Shown one piece after another: positions 13,531 through 24,985 of a DNA stretch of 64,000 nt; positions within the stretch are counted from its first letter, which is position 1; the number at the start of each line of letters is the position of its first letter. The notes below the pieces were generated by a model. It was not told the origin of the DNA and did no database searches. It saw only the letters and a list, made by a program, of their open reading frames with translations. The stretch is from Acanthosoma haemorrhoidale. Taxonomy: Eukaryota; Arthropoda; Insecta; Hemiptera; Acanthosomatidae. The stretch spans positions 85,333,189-85,397,188 of the forward strand of contig OV884009.1 in assembly GCA_930367205.1 (NCBI GenBank). Reading direction: 5' to 3'. The translations under genes and the position numbers were made by a program.

Positions 13531-13640
13531 CACAGGTGGTCTGAAAAGTTTCCAACCTCAACATGAAGATGATAATAAAATAAATAAAAGCTAAATTAAA
13601 AGCTTTGTTAGGTAGGAAACTTTTATCATGGTCAAAAATT
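13531..13640. repeat. Decayed copy of a 110-bp mariner-type MITE
   Basis: About 110 bp nearly identical to the better preserved copy at 19162-19271. The left terminus (GGTCTGAAAAGTTTCC) is intact and preceded by TA at 13529-13530. The right terminus has lost its last 15 or so bases of inverted symmetry, so the right boundary is approximate. Confidence 0.7.
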
Positions 13641-16600
13641 CAATTGTTTTCATTTATTATCATTCATGTTCTATCAGTGTTTGTTTTACAATTCCTTAAC
13701 CTCAAGTAATAGTTACTTGTGTGTGGTAATCAGGTCATAATTTCTAGCCATACTGTACATTTATGATTCTTAATTATGCATTTATATAATTACAAAAGCA
13801 CATGTGAGGTCATCACCAAGTCTCATGGTTGAATCTGATTTAATTTCTTTACTATAAGATCACAAACATTAGTTAACATTTACGTCTTATATTATTTCAT
13901 GACCTATCCTGTTACATTTTCCCCTATTGTTTTGTAATTACTCAGGAATAAAAGTTTAATGAATCCTAATATTAAAACAATGAGTGAAAAGTCACAGCCT
14001 CCATTGCAAAAACAAAATTAAAATTACAACAAAACTTCATCAATAAACATACATTTTATTATTTATGCAATTTAAAAGTTCTATAACGTCATTATATCAC
14101 ACATTATTTGTATAAATGCATTAACTAAACCGATTACATATGTACTGATATAGTAACCATGTACAAATCCATATTTCTACATCAAATTTTCAGTATCAAC
14201 AATTTAAAAATAAATATATATATATTCAACATTAGAGAATTGTTTCTTTAGGAATCGGTTTAAATTTATTTCCAACATACCATATTTAATTTAAATGTTA
14301 AATATGCATCCCATGTATTTAGCTATTAAGATATTTTAATATTGTAGACAACCAAGCTCTCTCTCCATCTTTCATGTGCCTAATACAAACATTTCATGTT
14401 CTAACGTTGCTTGTAATAAATCAGACAAACATTTATCACCAATCAAAGCCAATTCCCTCAAGAAACATTCAACTCTCATCACCACATATGTTATCTTATT
14501 ATTACATTTTTATATTATCATTCCCCTTCATTCTTCTTCAGCAGATCCTCTGGAAAATAGACAGAGTTTCATTCAATAATTCAAATCGATAAGAAATAAA
14601 TCACTTTAGTAGACATACAGAAGAAGAAATTATTTGTACCTGTAACCTTATTTAAATTATTATTCCCAAGCCCGAACGGGAAAGCCCTACATTCAAACAG
14701 GTATATCTTAATTAATGTTAAAAAAGTTTAGACTGCTATTGCAATGTTAATCACAGTTTGGATGGCTTAATTGTGGTTAAAAAAAAGTTCCACTTATGTG
14801 CTCTATTGCAGCAACCTCTCTCACAACAATCGGCCATTGAACGTTTCCTTACACCTGTCTGAACAGGAAATGTTCGTGTACTCTTCATAAAACACTCTCT
14901 ACCACGTGAGTGAAATTGCTTAATTTCTAGCGTACTAGATATGTTCATATAATTTAAAGAGAGGCGGTCGTAGTTTAGTTAACCCACCAGACCTGGCGAA
15001 GCCAGAGGTACCAGTGAATAATAGACAAGTTGATTGTAAACCTGCTGGACTCCAGTTGCGACCGTTTCAACCTGAATGAAAAGAGAAAAATAGCCAGTAC
15101 TTTAGACGAATCGTCACTCTCCACGCGTAACAGTTGCCAAGCATTCATAAAAAATATAAATAAATAGGCCATCTAATTTATTCAGACACCGAAGCTGCAT
15201 TAACCACAATCTATATCTGTTAAAAATATTGCAATTGAAAGTTTCTATGATCGCAATGCCGATGCAGCGCAAAGCTGAAATCATTCACAGACCTGCTCTA
15301 TCCTTGTCTGCAAGCCGCTCTCCTCCAACACAAGTTACTCTGACATAAATAATACCCAGTCCTCTCCTCGACCTTAAATCCCACATATTTCTCCACCTAT
15401 TAGCTTATTTCCTTGTAGAGGCCAGAACCCTAATTACTCACCTTATTTTGTCTCTCACAAATCTTATCTCCTACCTCATCCTTGTACAACGAAACCCGTA
15501 AATGATTCCTTTCAACTTCATATCCAATCTCTATTTGAATAAAAATCTTGTTTGCATCCTTACATACGAACTGACAGTAATAATTAACGACAAGAATACT
15601 ACCGTGGCTCACATTACTGAAACGAGACAAGACTTAGCAGTTCAAAATTGTACCTGACTTATCAAACTAATCACATGCTGGATGGAAGGTGCAGATGGAA
15701 AAACAGATGCCAGTGCTGCTGTAACTGTTCATTACGCCACTTCACATCATATGATTTATTTGACAGCACATGACTTCCTTCACTCCACTCTCCCAAGTGA
15801 CGTGGTAATAATAATAATAAGTATAGTTTTCATTTACCTCGCCAGGGGTCCGCATTTCCGGACCGACAGTAAACAAGACAAGTCAAGAACAATTGACAGA
15901 GAGGATAGCTAACGACCTCATTGTTAGGAGCCCAGTGTTTTATACCAAGCAAATCTCCCATGCTATCGATGTAGGTATCCTAAGTGCTTACCCGGACCGA
16001 AGTAAAACGAAGAAACCGACGAACAATAACAACACAGCAGCTCCAATTGCTGTGCTTGTTGGAGCACCAGCATGACTCCACCCTGATACCAACTAATTTC
16101 ATTGATATTATTGGTTTCTCTTTAGATCTCATGGCAATATATTTATACCACATGTCTATGGCTTATCATTTGAATATTAATTTTATTCCACATAGTCCAA
16201 TAAATTCATTCAGTAAATAAAGGAAACCAGCTATCTAGGTCGCCATTTTTCCAAGTTTCTTAACAACACTGAGGGATAAGGGAAGTTTCACCAGAAACAC
16301 TATTCACCTCTCTCATTCATCCGATATACAAATAAATATACAGTCTAGAAACATACCAACTCGCTATGGTTGTCATATAACCTTTTTTATTTCTATTGCT
16401 ATTTATTTTTATTGTAAAGAATCAGTGCATGTAATTTTCTTCGTTTTGTATCCATATGTTTGTCCTTCCTTCTATTTTATTAATCATTTTATATCTATCG
16501 ATTGTTCTGGGATCAAGCACTTGCCTTCTCACAGTACTAATCCATTGGGATATAGATTAAATATTTTACTACTGATAATGATATACTAAGTGCACCTTAT

Positions 16601-18060
16601 GATTTGCGATAAGTATAAGGGTTTTAGTACAATCCCTCCTGTTTATTTTCGGGGTCTGGTGCCCGTTACCCTATAATTCTGATTTGTTAGTTAGCCTTGG
16701 TGCAATACACCTGATCGTGTTAATTAGTTGTTATATTTCTTACGTTGCTGTAATGATAATGACTAATATAAATAATATGATATAATATTAACGTTGATAT
16801 TGATTTATATACTGGTTTATGCAATGTGATAGATATGATGAGCTTGCGCGCCTGAAAGTAAATAGTGACAGTAGACCTTCATTATGGTTATTTATTGAAA
16901 CTCAATCTATAATGAAATATTTTAATATAATACTTTATTACATAAAGGGTAACTTATGGAAATATGATTATGTAAAATTGTTCGGTAAATGTTATGCTTT
17001 ATAATGAAGTAACATGAATCTTAACAGTATTGAAATACTCTACTGAAACTTAATAATAAATATTTAAAAAAAAAAATGTTATTAACCAAGACCTTACTGA
17101 CTCATCATGTACCAACCCATCAACGTCACCGCTTTTATGACGTGTGACTTCTCATATTTTTATCGTCTATTTTTTCATCTTCAATCAACGGTAGTTCAGT
17201 TTCGACGGCATTCTCTTAGCAAACCAACTGTAATCACCGATAAGTGAATTTGATATCATTGAAAAGCATGGTAATAGAATCTACTCGAAGACTTGTTACG
17301 TAACGACTGCAATAAAAGGGGAGCATTGATTATTTTTAAAAATGAATACACAAGTAATGGAAAAATCATATAATCCCATCCCAAAAATTCACTTCTTTGG
17401 ATTTTTTTATCCGTGCCACAAATCTTCATGACTTTAGTCCGATAAATATCCCTAATTCGTCAATTTTTACAACCTTCAAATCTACACTTTATTATCTCCC
17501 TCCAATCTAACTATTCATAATTCTTCATTATTATTATTTTTTAATTATATTCATACCCTATTTTAATATATCCCAGAAACCTTTTACACCATTCCCCCCC
17601 CCCTTAATTTCTGTATTTTCTTTATGTTCTTAATTACAGTTGTAAGCGATTGTCATTCAACTCTTCTCATTTATGCTGTTCGTTCATTGAAGTCACCACA
17701 TACTCGCATGGGTCCTTTATTATTTCTAATATAATAATTACATAGCGTAATTTATGGAATACATTTTTCCTTTTTTTTTTTTTAGTAAGCTGGAAATATG
17801 TTTTTGTAATGGTTAGGGACAATGCCCCAGAATTTCATTTCATTTCAATATTTTTAAGGGCATAAAACTGTGATATGAATTAAAACTTAAGCACGTATTA
17901 ATGGTAACAGACAGTCTCCTAACTGCCTTGCTCAGTTGAAAAAGCTCATAGGCACGTCTAAGAGTTGAGACCGCGTCATTATCGTTATGTTGTAGCAATT
18001 AATTCATTAATTAATATGATGAAAACATTATAAAAAAGACAAAAATAAAAACAAATGGTT
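13641..18060. other. Intergenic DNA without recognised genes
   Basis: Mostly AT-rich. A stretch of more balanced composition at about 14980-16080 holds several overlapping ORFs of 60-78 codons, none with a recognisable domain. C- and T-runs occur at 17596-17604 and 17771-17783. I see no RNA gene and no complete mobile element. Confidence 0.45.
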
Positions 18061-18066
18061 TCTCAC

Positions 18067-18324
18067 CTAATTTTCTTCATCAGAGGAGAAATCAGAGTCA
18101 TCAGGAGAGTTGGGAGGAGCAGAAGTCGTGGCTGATAAGGGAGGGTGACGGTGCACACACCAGGACATGTGGGAAAAAGTATCTTCTGAGCTCAAGACAC
18201 TGCTAGTTTCATTCTCAATGTCAATCGATCCGAAAACAATCAGTCCATTCATTTCCATTCTGGCCTGGAGTCTGCGGATCCAGTCCCAAGAGGGCAAAAC
18301 TGCACTCAGAATGATGCTTATTCT
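18067..18324 (-). other. Possible exon or decayed coding segment with acidic tail
   Basis: A minus-strand frame ends in a protein-like C-terminus: VLPSWDWIRRLQARMEMNGL, then SVLSSEDTFSHMSWCVH, then SPDDSDFSSDEEN and a TAG stop. Composition is less AT-driven than the flanks and the Ser/Asp/Glu-rich end looks non-random. A potential acceptor (GTGCAG) precedes the balanced part at about 18300. The stop codon is followed directly by GTGAGA, a donor-like string, which is odd for a terminal exon. It might be the end of a transposase or of a host gene; I do not recognise it. Confidence 0.22.
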
Positions 18325-19161
18325 ATAAGAAAATAATTCCCAGCTGAAGAAGAATCCCACCGAATCCATCAGGAAAAACTTGAAAAACACTGGAAGAACC
18401 TACAGACATGTAGACAACAGACAAGCAGACGTTCTCCCAGGTTCATTAAATAAGGCTGTGTTACGGGTAAGGGGCAATTACAATTGGTCTGAAATCTGAA
18501 GGCTTATTCAGCGATATCTCTGACATCATGCTAACGTGCTTGGTTGAGATATATTATGAGGGATATGTGGCAAAATATTAAACCTGATAAGAGTCGATCT
18601 GTTCTCAAACTTTCAAGGGGCAATTAAGATGGTCAGTCCAGTTCTTAGTCCAGCTTCATACCTTCTTCAGTTCCTTTTCAGAATTAAGAGCTGCTTATTG
18701 TTCAGTCAGAGTTTCACTTTCAAGATGAGTACAATACTTTGTGTTATAACAAATAGCAGCATGGAAGAAGTCTGTCTCATTGATGTAACTTATGTTCTGA
18801 GCACGTATTTTTCCAACAGAAGACCATCGGTAGTCTTTGTAATATTTTAGTTATGAAAATCTGGGACCGTCTTTTTTCACAATCATTAATCTCGATAACA
18901 AGCAAACAAGATGGCTATAGACTGAGCCAGGGATCAGATTAGACTGCTACTGTTTTCATATAGGAATTATAAGAACTGTGATGAAAACAACAGATCTAAT
19001 CCACCACCTTTGTGTCTATTTTCCCGTCACTTGTTTCCATTCACGCATAAGAAAATTGACTTCTCGACCTAAACATGAAACTGAACTGAGAATTGACTTG
19101 AATTGAGTTAAGAATTCACAAGTCATAGCTCAGAAGCTATTTGACGATTACAGTTCCGATA

Positions 19162-19271
19162 CACAGGCGGTCTGAAAAGTTTCCGACCTCAACATGAAGA
19201 TGATAATAAAATAAATAAAAGCTAGTGAAATAAAAGCTTTGTTAGGTCGGAAACTTTTCAGACCACCCTCG
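19162..19271. mobile_element. 110-bp mariner-type MITE with TA target duplication
   Basis: Short nonautonomous DNA element bounded by TA at 19160-19161 and 19272-19273. Its ends are inverted repeats of about 30 bp whose shared core is GGTCTGAAAAGTTTCCGACC; the left reads CACAGGCGG... and the right, reverse-complemented, CGAGGGTGG.... The interior is A-rich. TA duplication and end style fit mobilisation by a Tc1/mariner transposase. A second, partly eroded copy is at 13531-13640. No autonomous partner with these ends is in the window. Confidence 0.82.
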
Positions 19272-19559
19272 TATATCTCCATGTTTAATTTCAAAGCCAA
19301 TACAAACTAATAATGGTTAAAGCTAAATATATACATAGGTAATTTCTCTTATCAAACCGATATTTTGTTTTGTTAATATTTCTGCTACTTACATATATTG
19401 TTTAAGGTGAATATCAATGATCGGCCTAAGATAAACATTATATTTTTTTAAAAACTACCAAGAGGTTACTTAATTTTAATTAGGTTGCTAAAACATAACA
19501 AATAAATCAATCAAATTGCAACACTTTCATGAAAAAAAACCTGACTCCTTCATTGTTTA

Positions 19560-19814
19560 AGAACACAACAACTTTATTATGATAAAATTACAATCTGCCA
19601 CATTGGGCAATAAGTAATTGTAATAAATGATCTTATTCATACCATATTTACAATTTTCATTCACTCGCTCATTCGTGCAGCATTTACAAACAGCCCAGAG
19701 ACCTCCCAAGTTCACATGGTTGTCACTTCCCTCGCGTGCGAAAAAGGAAGCGGAGTCCTGGGAAGCCCACGCTCCTCCGTCAGCCGCGTCACTGGATACG
19801 AGCTAGTGGAGTGA
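19560..19814 (-). mobile_element. 5'-truncated 3' end of jockey-like element (family E, copy 1)
   Basis: About 250 bp on the minus strand, closely matching 45240-45490 and, in its first 110 bp, 43131-43240. In the element's orientation it ends in an AATAAA-containing stretch (CAATAAAGTTGTTG-like), as expected for the polyadenylated end of a non-LTR retrotransposon. No coding domain is retained; identity comes from the other copies, one of which is fused to an RT. Confidence 0.72.
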
Positions 19815-20171
19815 TTTACTTCACTATGACTTTCGAGATATCTCAAAATATATACATTCCAACTCAGGAGCTACTTAAGATTTAAAGTGAGTATTCTGAT
19901 GATAAAACCATTATTACTCCTTTTGAATATTTTATATTATATTATTAAATTCAAAATCTAATCATATAAAAATTATAGCTACAGATATTAATTTCTAGTT
20001 TGAAACTATACATCTTAAAACCTATGAACTGAAAAAAATACACTTATCTACGGATAGAATTAATTAATTTGAAGATATTAAATAAACAATAGTATTTTAT
20101 TTAATGGTGATAGACATAATGATTTTGGTGACAATATCCTGAATTTTGGAAATTTTCAGAAATATACTTGG

Positions 20172-20524
20172 CCTATAGTCGCGGCCATCAAATTAGGCGG
20201 GTCTAAGAAATTGCGGCGTTGCCAACTCTCGGTCTATGACCTAACCTAAATAGCCATTCACTGACGAAAACTTCGGGATCCTTCACTTGTCGTTTAATAG
20301 TTCGTCGTAATAAAATAAAGCTTGCTCAAACTAATTATTTTAATTTCTACAATATTCTAAAATACAACTTAATATCAAATATGATCGAGCCTAATGGAGG
20401 AACTTGGCAACAAGGAACGACCAGCGTTGCGGCGTACTGGCAGTTGGACGTGGATTGTTAGGGACTAAGTGCGGCAACATGGCAAAAATAGCCACCCGCC
20501 TAATTTGGTGTTTACGACTAAAGG
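20172..20524. mobile_element. 353-bp inverted-repeat element, unclassified (MITE-like)
   Basis: The two ends are imperfect inverted repeats of about 50 bp. The left begins CCTATAGTCG and contains ATCAAATTAGGCGGGT. The right, reverse-complemented, begins CCTTTAGTCG and contains ACCAAATTAGGCGGGT, and both then reach a TTGCC motif. The interior is more GC-rich than the flanks and has no ORF of note. No convincing target duplication is visible (flanks TACTTGG and TATTAGC), so the superfamily is open. Confidence 0.6.
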
Positions 20525-22238
20525 TATTAGCACTAGATAGATATATATTATTATATCAATGGCTAATTTTCACAGACTAACTTTTTTTTTTTTTTTATGG
20601 ATATTTAATTTACTTATAATTATATATAGTGGATATTTGTATGTACTTATAAACAATTATTTTTTTTTTCTATTAAAAATTATATTTTTTTTTACAGACT
20701 AAAATTAGTTTGTGCGAGTTATGACTTAATCGACATACTTGAAACTCATATAAAAAAAATTAAATGGTGTGAAAAGTAAAAAAAAAACAGATTATCAGAT
20801 GGACGGATGTGGCCTATGACTAAGCGTCAGGTTTTTATTTGTCTTCAATAATTGATTCACAACTGTTAAATAAAATAATAACCGGTAAATTTGAATTACA
20901 TACAAAACAGGAATGATATGACGGCATGTGTTCCTTTTTTTTTTTTTACCAAAATATTTCTTTTTATTATAGGAATTCAGTTAAAAAAAAATGTAAATAT
21001 CTCAAATTATTTTAACAAAACATGTTCCACCAAAATTTGTCCAAACAGAAAATATAATTGAGAACTTGTAATTTTTGTAACAGAGAGAGCAATTAATTTT
21101 ATTTGTCTAACAAGCAGTTTCTACGTACTTAGCACTTCTGTAAAGTAAGAAATCTATTTAATGTGACCCTTAACCATGTGCGGGGGGGGGGGTTAAGAAG
21201 AACTTTAAATGATTGAGGATTCGACTTGAAGTTCTTTAAAATATTTGCAAAATGGAAGCGGCTTTCTTTGGCCTTTAATTAGTATTTTCTAATTCCCACT
21301 ATTGTATAACTAACTACCATCCTCCAATGAACATAATCCCAAATGAAGTGGAATAAACCTATAAAATGTTAGATCGATTTAGTTTTTTTTACGACCACTT
21401 AGAACATAAATGTTTCTAAAGAAAATAAAGGACTTTAATAATGATGCAAAACCATTGAGGGATACCCTTGTGAGTTAATAAGTGACTTAAGAAAAAACCT
21501 AACTTTAAGGAAAGCGAGAGAATCAACACATTTTCATTCGTTTACATATGACGTTTTTTATTAAAATATTACGTTACCAAGCCTTAACTAAAATATGTTA
21601 CTTGGGGTATTTGTTATAAGTACCTTTAGAATTCAACTTGACTAGAGGGGAAACAAATTGGCCGTACCCGCATTGTAAGTACAATCAGCCAAGAATTAAT
21701 ACTATTTAAAAAATATCGACTCTAAAGGATGTTTAATTTAATTTTAATAAAATTTAATTTAATTGGTTTCACCAAGACAAAAATTCAATCGGCATTTCTT
21801 GACAAATAATGTACATTTACAATACTATGCTAAGAAAGAAAATCCAGCAACAATAAGATCATCCCCCTTGCTAGATGCCTTCTTCTTATAATTAATTAAA
21901 TCTATAGTTGTTCCTAAGTTTAAAACAGCGCACATTAAAAGCGCAAAGGGTTAACACAAGCTATAGTAAATTTAAAAGAATATCGGCAGTTTTGTTCTTA
22001 TGAATAATGAATAAAACTTTTATCTGTGAACAAATTATTTGTTTTTGTTAGTACAGTTGTTATAGTATCCTAACAATACTATGCCTAATTCCCAAGTTTC
22101 AGAATCAAAATTTGTAAACACGGCCTTACCTCAAAAACCGAAGAGGCCCTTATTATTGCTAGTTGGATTTTTCGGTACTTTATTTTGGCAGGGTTCCTAA
22201 CTAAAATTTATCTTTTGAGTTACGGCGTCTTTTAACAG
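20525..22238. other. AT-rich spacer with homopolymer runs
   Basis: I see no gene. T-runs at 20582-20596 and 20936-20947 and a G-run at 21182-21192 punctuate otherwise unremarkable AT-rich sequence between the inverted-repeat element and the LTR-like segment. Confidence 0.4.
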
Positions 22239-22620
22239 TGTCGGGTCGTCACGTGGGGGTCCTAGTTACCCTAGCCCTAGTGACGAAGTGAAGGTTGAAT
22301 AGGCTATGACCTGTACAATTGCTTCATGACGGGTCTTACTACTGTCTTACTATCTGACTCCATATCCGATAGGTATGTGCCCCGACAGTGCACTATGTTC
22401 GGGAGAAGAGGTATAGGTATAGGGTAGGTATTATAGGTAGTTTATGTGGTCTTGGAAGGCAGAGAATCACACTAGGAAAGTGTAGGTTCTGACAAGGCAG
22501 GACTAAAACATAGCGAGGTTAGGAAAGAGAGATGCAGAGGTTTTCATAAATGAGAAGGCCAAATCTTGAAACATCAGTGCAGCTGAAAGTACCAGTCCAG
22601 AGACGAGCCATAGTTAGAAT
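22239..22620 (+). repeat. LTR-like segment (TGTCGGGTCG family, copy 1)
   Basis: Starts TGTCGGGTCGTCAC and stays alignable for about 200 bp with 36000-36205 (+) and with 31830-32022 (-), sharing CTATCTGACTCCAT, TGTGCCCCGACA and CACTATGTTC. Its later part (22450-22610) matches the reverse complement of 35590-35770, including ACTAAAACATAGCGAGGTTA. The TG start and the related solo LTR at 43407 suggest an LTR. The 3' boundary and target duplication are not visible, so the end is approximate. Confidence 0.55.
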
Positions 22621-23062
22621 GAATTATCGGCTAAAACTACGGGGCTTATATATGCGGCTATATATAGCCCCAAGTAGCCAATGAGCTGGGGTTTTATTCT
22701 GGTCAACCGCATTGCAGGTTCCGTTTCACTAACTTTAAAGATTTCTCATATCTCACCTCTGAAGCTTTTGAAAGACCTGTGTTTTTTTTATATATAGTTG
22801 AAGATACATTAGAGTTGGTAAAGTAAAAATAACAATAATAGATGTATTTATGACCAAATATCAATAAACTGAGTAGTATATTCATATTTAAGAAACTGAA
22901 ACCGTTAGAGTATCGTAAGTACATTTTGCTACTGTGTATTTACTTTCAACCACATAACGTCATTTTAAAACTTTCGAAAAGTATAGTTTAGTTTATAATT
23001 AATTCAAAAAAAAATTTAACAGTCATATATAATGGGAAAAATTATGAGGAGCTATATGAAAG

Positions 23063-23920
23063 TTTTTTTTTTGGCTAATGAGTGCCTTTCACTAAGGGGA
23101 GTTCCCCATTTGAAGGATGTATGAGAAGGATATAGGGTGTGGAATGCCTAAAGGAGGCGGGTGGAATCAGGAAGGTAGTGAGAGTCTACCGAGGGTGGAG
23201 CCTAGGGGTACCTAGGCAATGGTTTGTAGTCGGCTAGGTCAAGCCTGGCCCGCCCCGGCAGGGGCCTGAAATAAGTCGGCCTCTCGGCCGGAAGGTCGAC
23301 CCTGCTTAAACAGGTAGATGTGGTCTTGTAGCTTCGGAGTTCGGCCTCGATCACTCGGCTGGGTGTAGATCTTCAGTCTCCGTCAGGGGGCTAGGGTTCG
23401 ATCACGTCCATCTGTCTCCAGGCTTCGGCGGTCCAGCAGTGCTTCCATCTGATGGGCATTGGTGGTGGTTGAAGGTTGGAGAATAGTGGGTTGTGGCTGT
23501 GTCGGAGTGAGTCAAAAAATTTGAATGGTCTCATAATGAAATCTTGAATGGTGAGCACTTCAAAATTTTTATGCATATCGTCTGCCTTCATTCGGTCGGC
23601 AAACGGGGTATGTTTGAGGGAGGTGCGGAGAACTCTGTTCTGAAATTGCTGGAGCGTTTTGTGAGTGTTAGGAGTCAGATACTTGAAGAGAGGGGTCCCA
23701 TACATCAAAGCAGGTCTTAGGACGCTCTGGTATATCAGCAGCTTGAGGCGTACCGATAAAGCCGGGCTGTGAAGTAGGTGTCCGAGGCTGAAGAATTTCT
23801 TCCTAGCACTCTTTAACTTCTTGCCAAGATGTGTTGTGAACGACAAGTGTCTACCGAGGGTAGTCCCAAGGTAGCATAGCTTGTTGCTTACAGGGCACTC
23901 TTTGCCGTCTAAGACGAAGG
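23063..23920 (-). mobile_element. 5'-truncated jockey-like non-LTR retrotransposon (family C, copy A)
   Basis: On the minus strand, 23391-23920 encodes the C-terminal part of a reverse transcriptase: SFVLDGKECPVSNKLCYLG, LGRHLSFTTHLGKKL, then LSVRLKLLIYQSVLRPALMY and LQQFQNRVLRTSLKHTPF. This is the thumb/post-RT region of jockey-clade ORF2. The 3' UTR (23063-23390) ends in a tail seen as the T-run at 23063-23072. The copy at 34725-35587 is collinear over the whole length. Homology stops near 23920, the truncation point. Confidence 0.8.
23391..23920 (-). pseudogene. Reverse transcriptase C-terminal fragment (jockey-like)
   Basis: Uninterrupted frame in this copy, in contrast with the frameshifted copy at 34146-35378. 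The protein homology starts at SFVLDGKEC; residues upstream in the same open frame are host sequence. It lacks the catalytic YADD region, so it is a dead fragment. The frame ends at a TGA-type stop shortly after RQMDVIEP. Confidence 0.75.
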
Positions 23921-24860
23921 ATTTGAAGAACAGAAATTTATAAACATAAATTTCTGACTGATTCATGGAGGTCCATTGAAAATTATATTTTGAGAGTAGG
24001 AAGCACTCACTAGACAAGCATATAGTGAATACACTAAATGAAATTACATATGTAGTTATGTTAACACTCACTTAATGGTTCACTTGAAACCTTGGTTTTG
24101 TTTCTTCGTTGCTTAATTTCTTCTTTGTTGTTTAATGTTGCTCAATAAAGAGAACCTATTTGTCAAGTAGGCAGACTTCGATGATGTTGGCCAGCGATTT
24201 CGACTAAATAGGGTGCAACACGCGATCGATGATGCACATCTTTACTCTTCCGTCTGTCTTTTATGGACGAATGGTCAATGTCTGTAACTTCTGGTCTTTT
24301 AGAGCATCACCAGAATAATAGTGGCACGGGAGAGCTTAGATATATTCACGAATTTTGGGAGGGCGTACAAATACTTTAAGAGGGCGTTGAAATACTTTAA
24401 ACACTTGCAGCTACTTGTGGATCATACATTAAAAAATAAAGTAAGTAGTATAATGTTTGGAGGACTTGTAGAATGATAGAACAGTCTCGATCGATGATAA
24501 TACGAATGCTTGTCGTGTTCATCGAGGATTATGTGAAGGTAAACTGATCGATCTTCTGATACTGGCAGTTAATGAATAATTATAGTATGTATATATTTTA
24601 CAAACTTGAGAATTTAAAGATTAGTAATTTATCACGTAGTAATGATTCCAGATCCGGAAGGGAGAGGCTGTACTTACATTTATGAAAAATTATCATCACC
24701 ATGAACCAGATTATTTGACATAGGACACCTTGGCCTCCTGATCAACTATATCATTTTTGACTCAAGTTCCTGATTAATATGTTTTGATACCATAAATAAT
24801 TCATGTTATTTGTTGGCATATGATTATAAAATTAAATAATTAGCAAAATTATTTTGACAG

Positions 24861-24985
24861 ATTTCCAGTTGCTGGTTGATATAGTAAAGGTTTTAGATGA
24901 GAGGAAACTGGCTTACGACATACATAAGCAGAAGATGAGACAAATAATTGAGCTCAGGAACAAAGTAAGACAACAGTTGGAGAAG
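24861..24985 (+). CDS. Coiled-coil protein gene, internal exon
   Basis: A 125-nt exon between TTTTGACAG and AG|GTAAAT. It opens with two bases completing a codon (phase 1 upstream) and closes on a codon boundary. It encodes 41 residues beginning FQLLVDIVKVLDERKLAYDI and ending LRNKVRQQLEK: highly charged, heptad-like and helical. It joins in phase with the exon at 28112. Protein-like composition contrasts with the surrounding AT-rich DNA. I do not recognise the family; cytoskeletal, centrosomal or trafficking coiled-coil proteins are all possible. Upstream exons were not found with confidence. Confidence 0.72.

Noticed and set aside
15682..16220. Overlapping ORFs of 60-78 codons as a possible gene.
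   Set aside because: No splice-consistent frame, stop-rich, no motif in any frame.
22234..23022. TTTAACAG on both sides (22231-22238 and 23015-23022) as an 8-bp target duplication of a 780-bp element.
   Set aside because: The right boundary does not end in an inverted or LTR-type terminus, and the interior shows no symmetry; probably coincidence.
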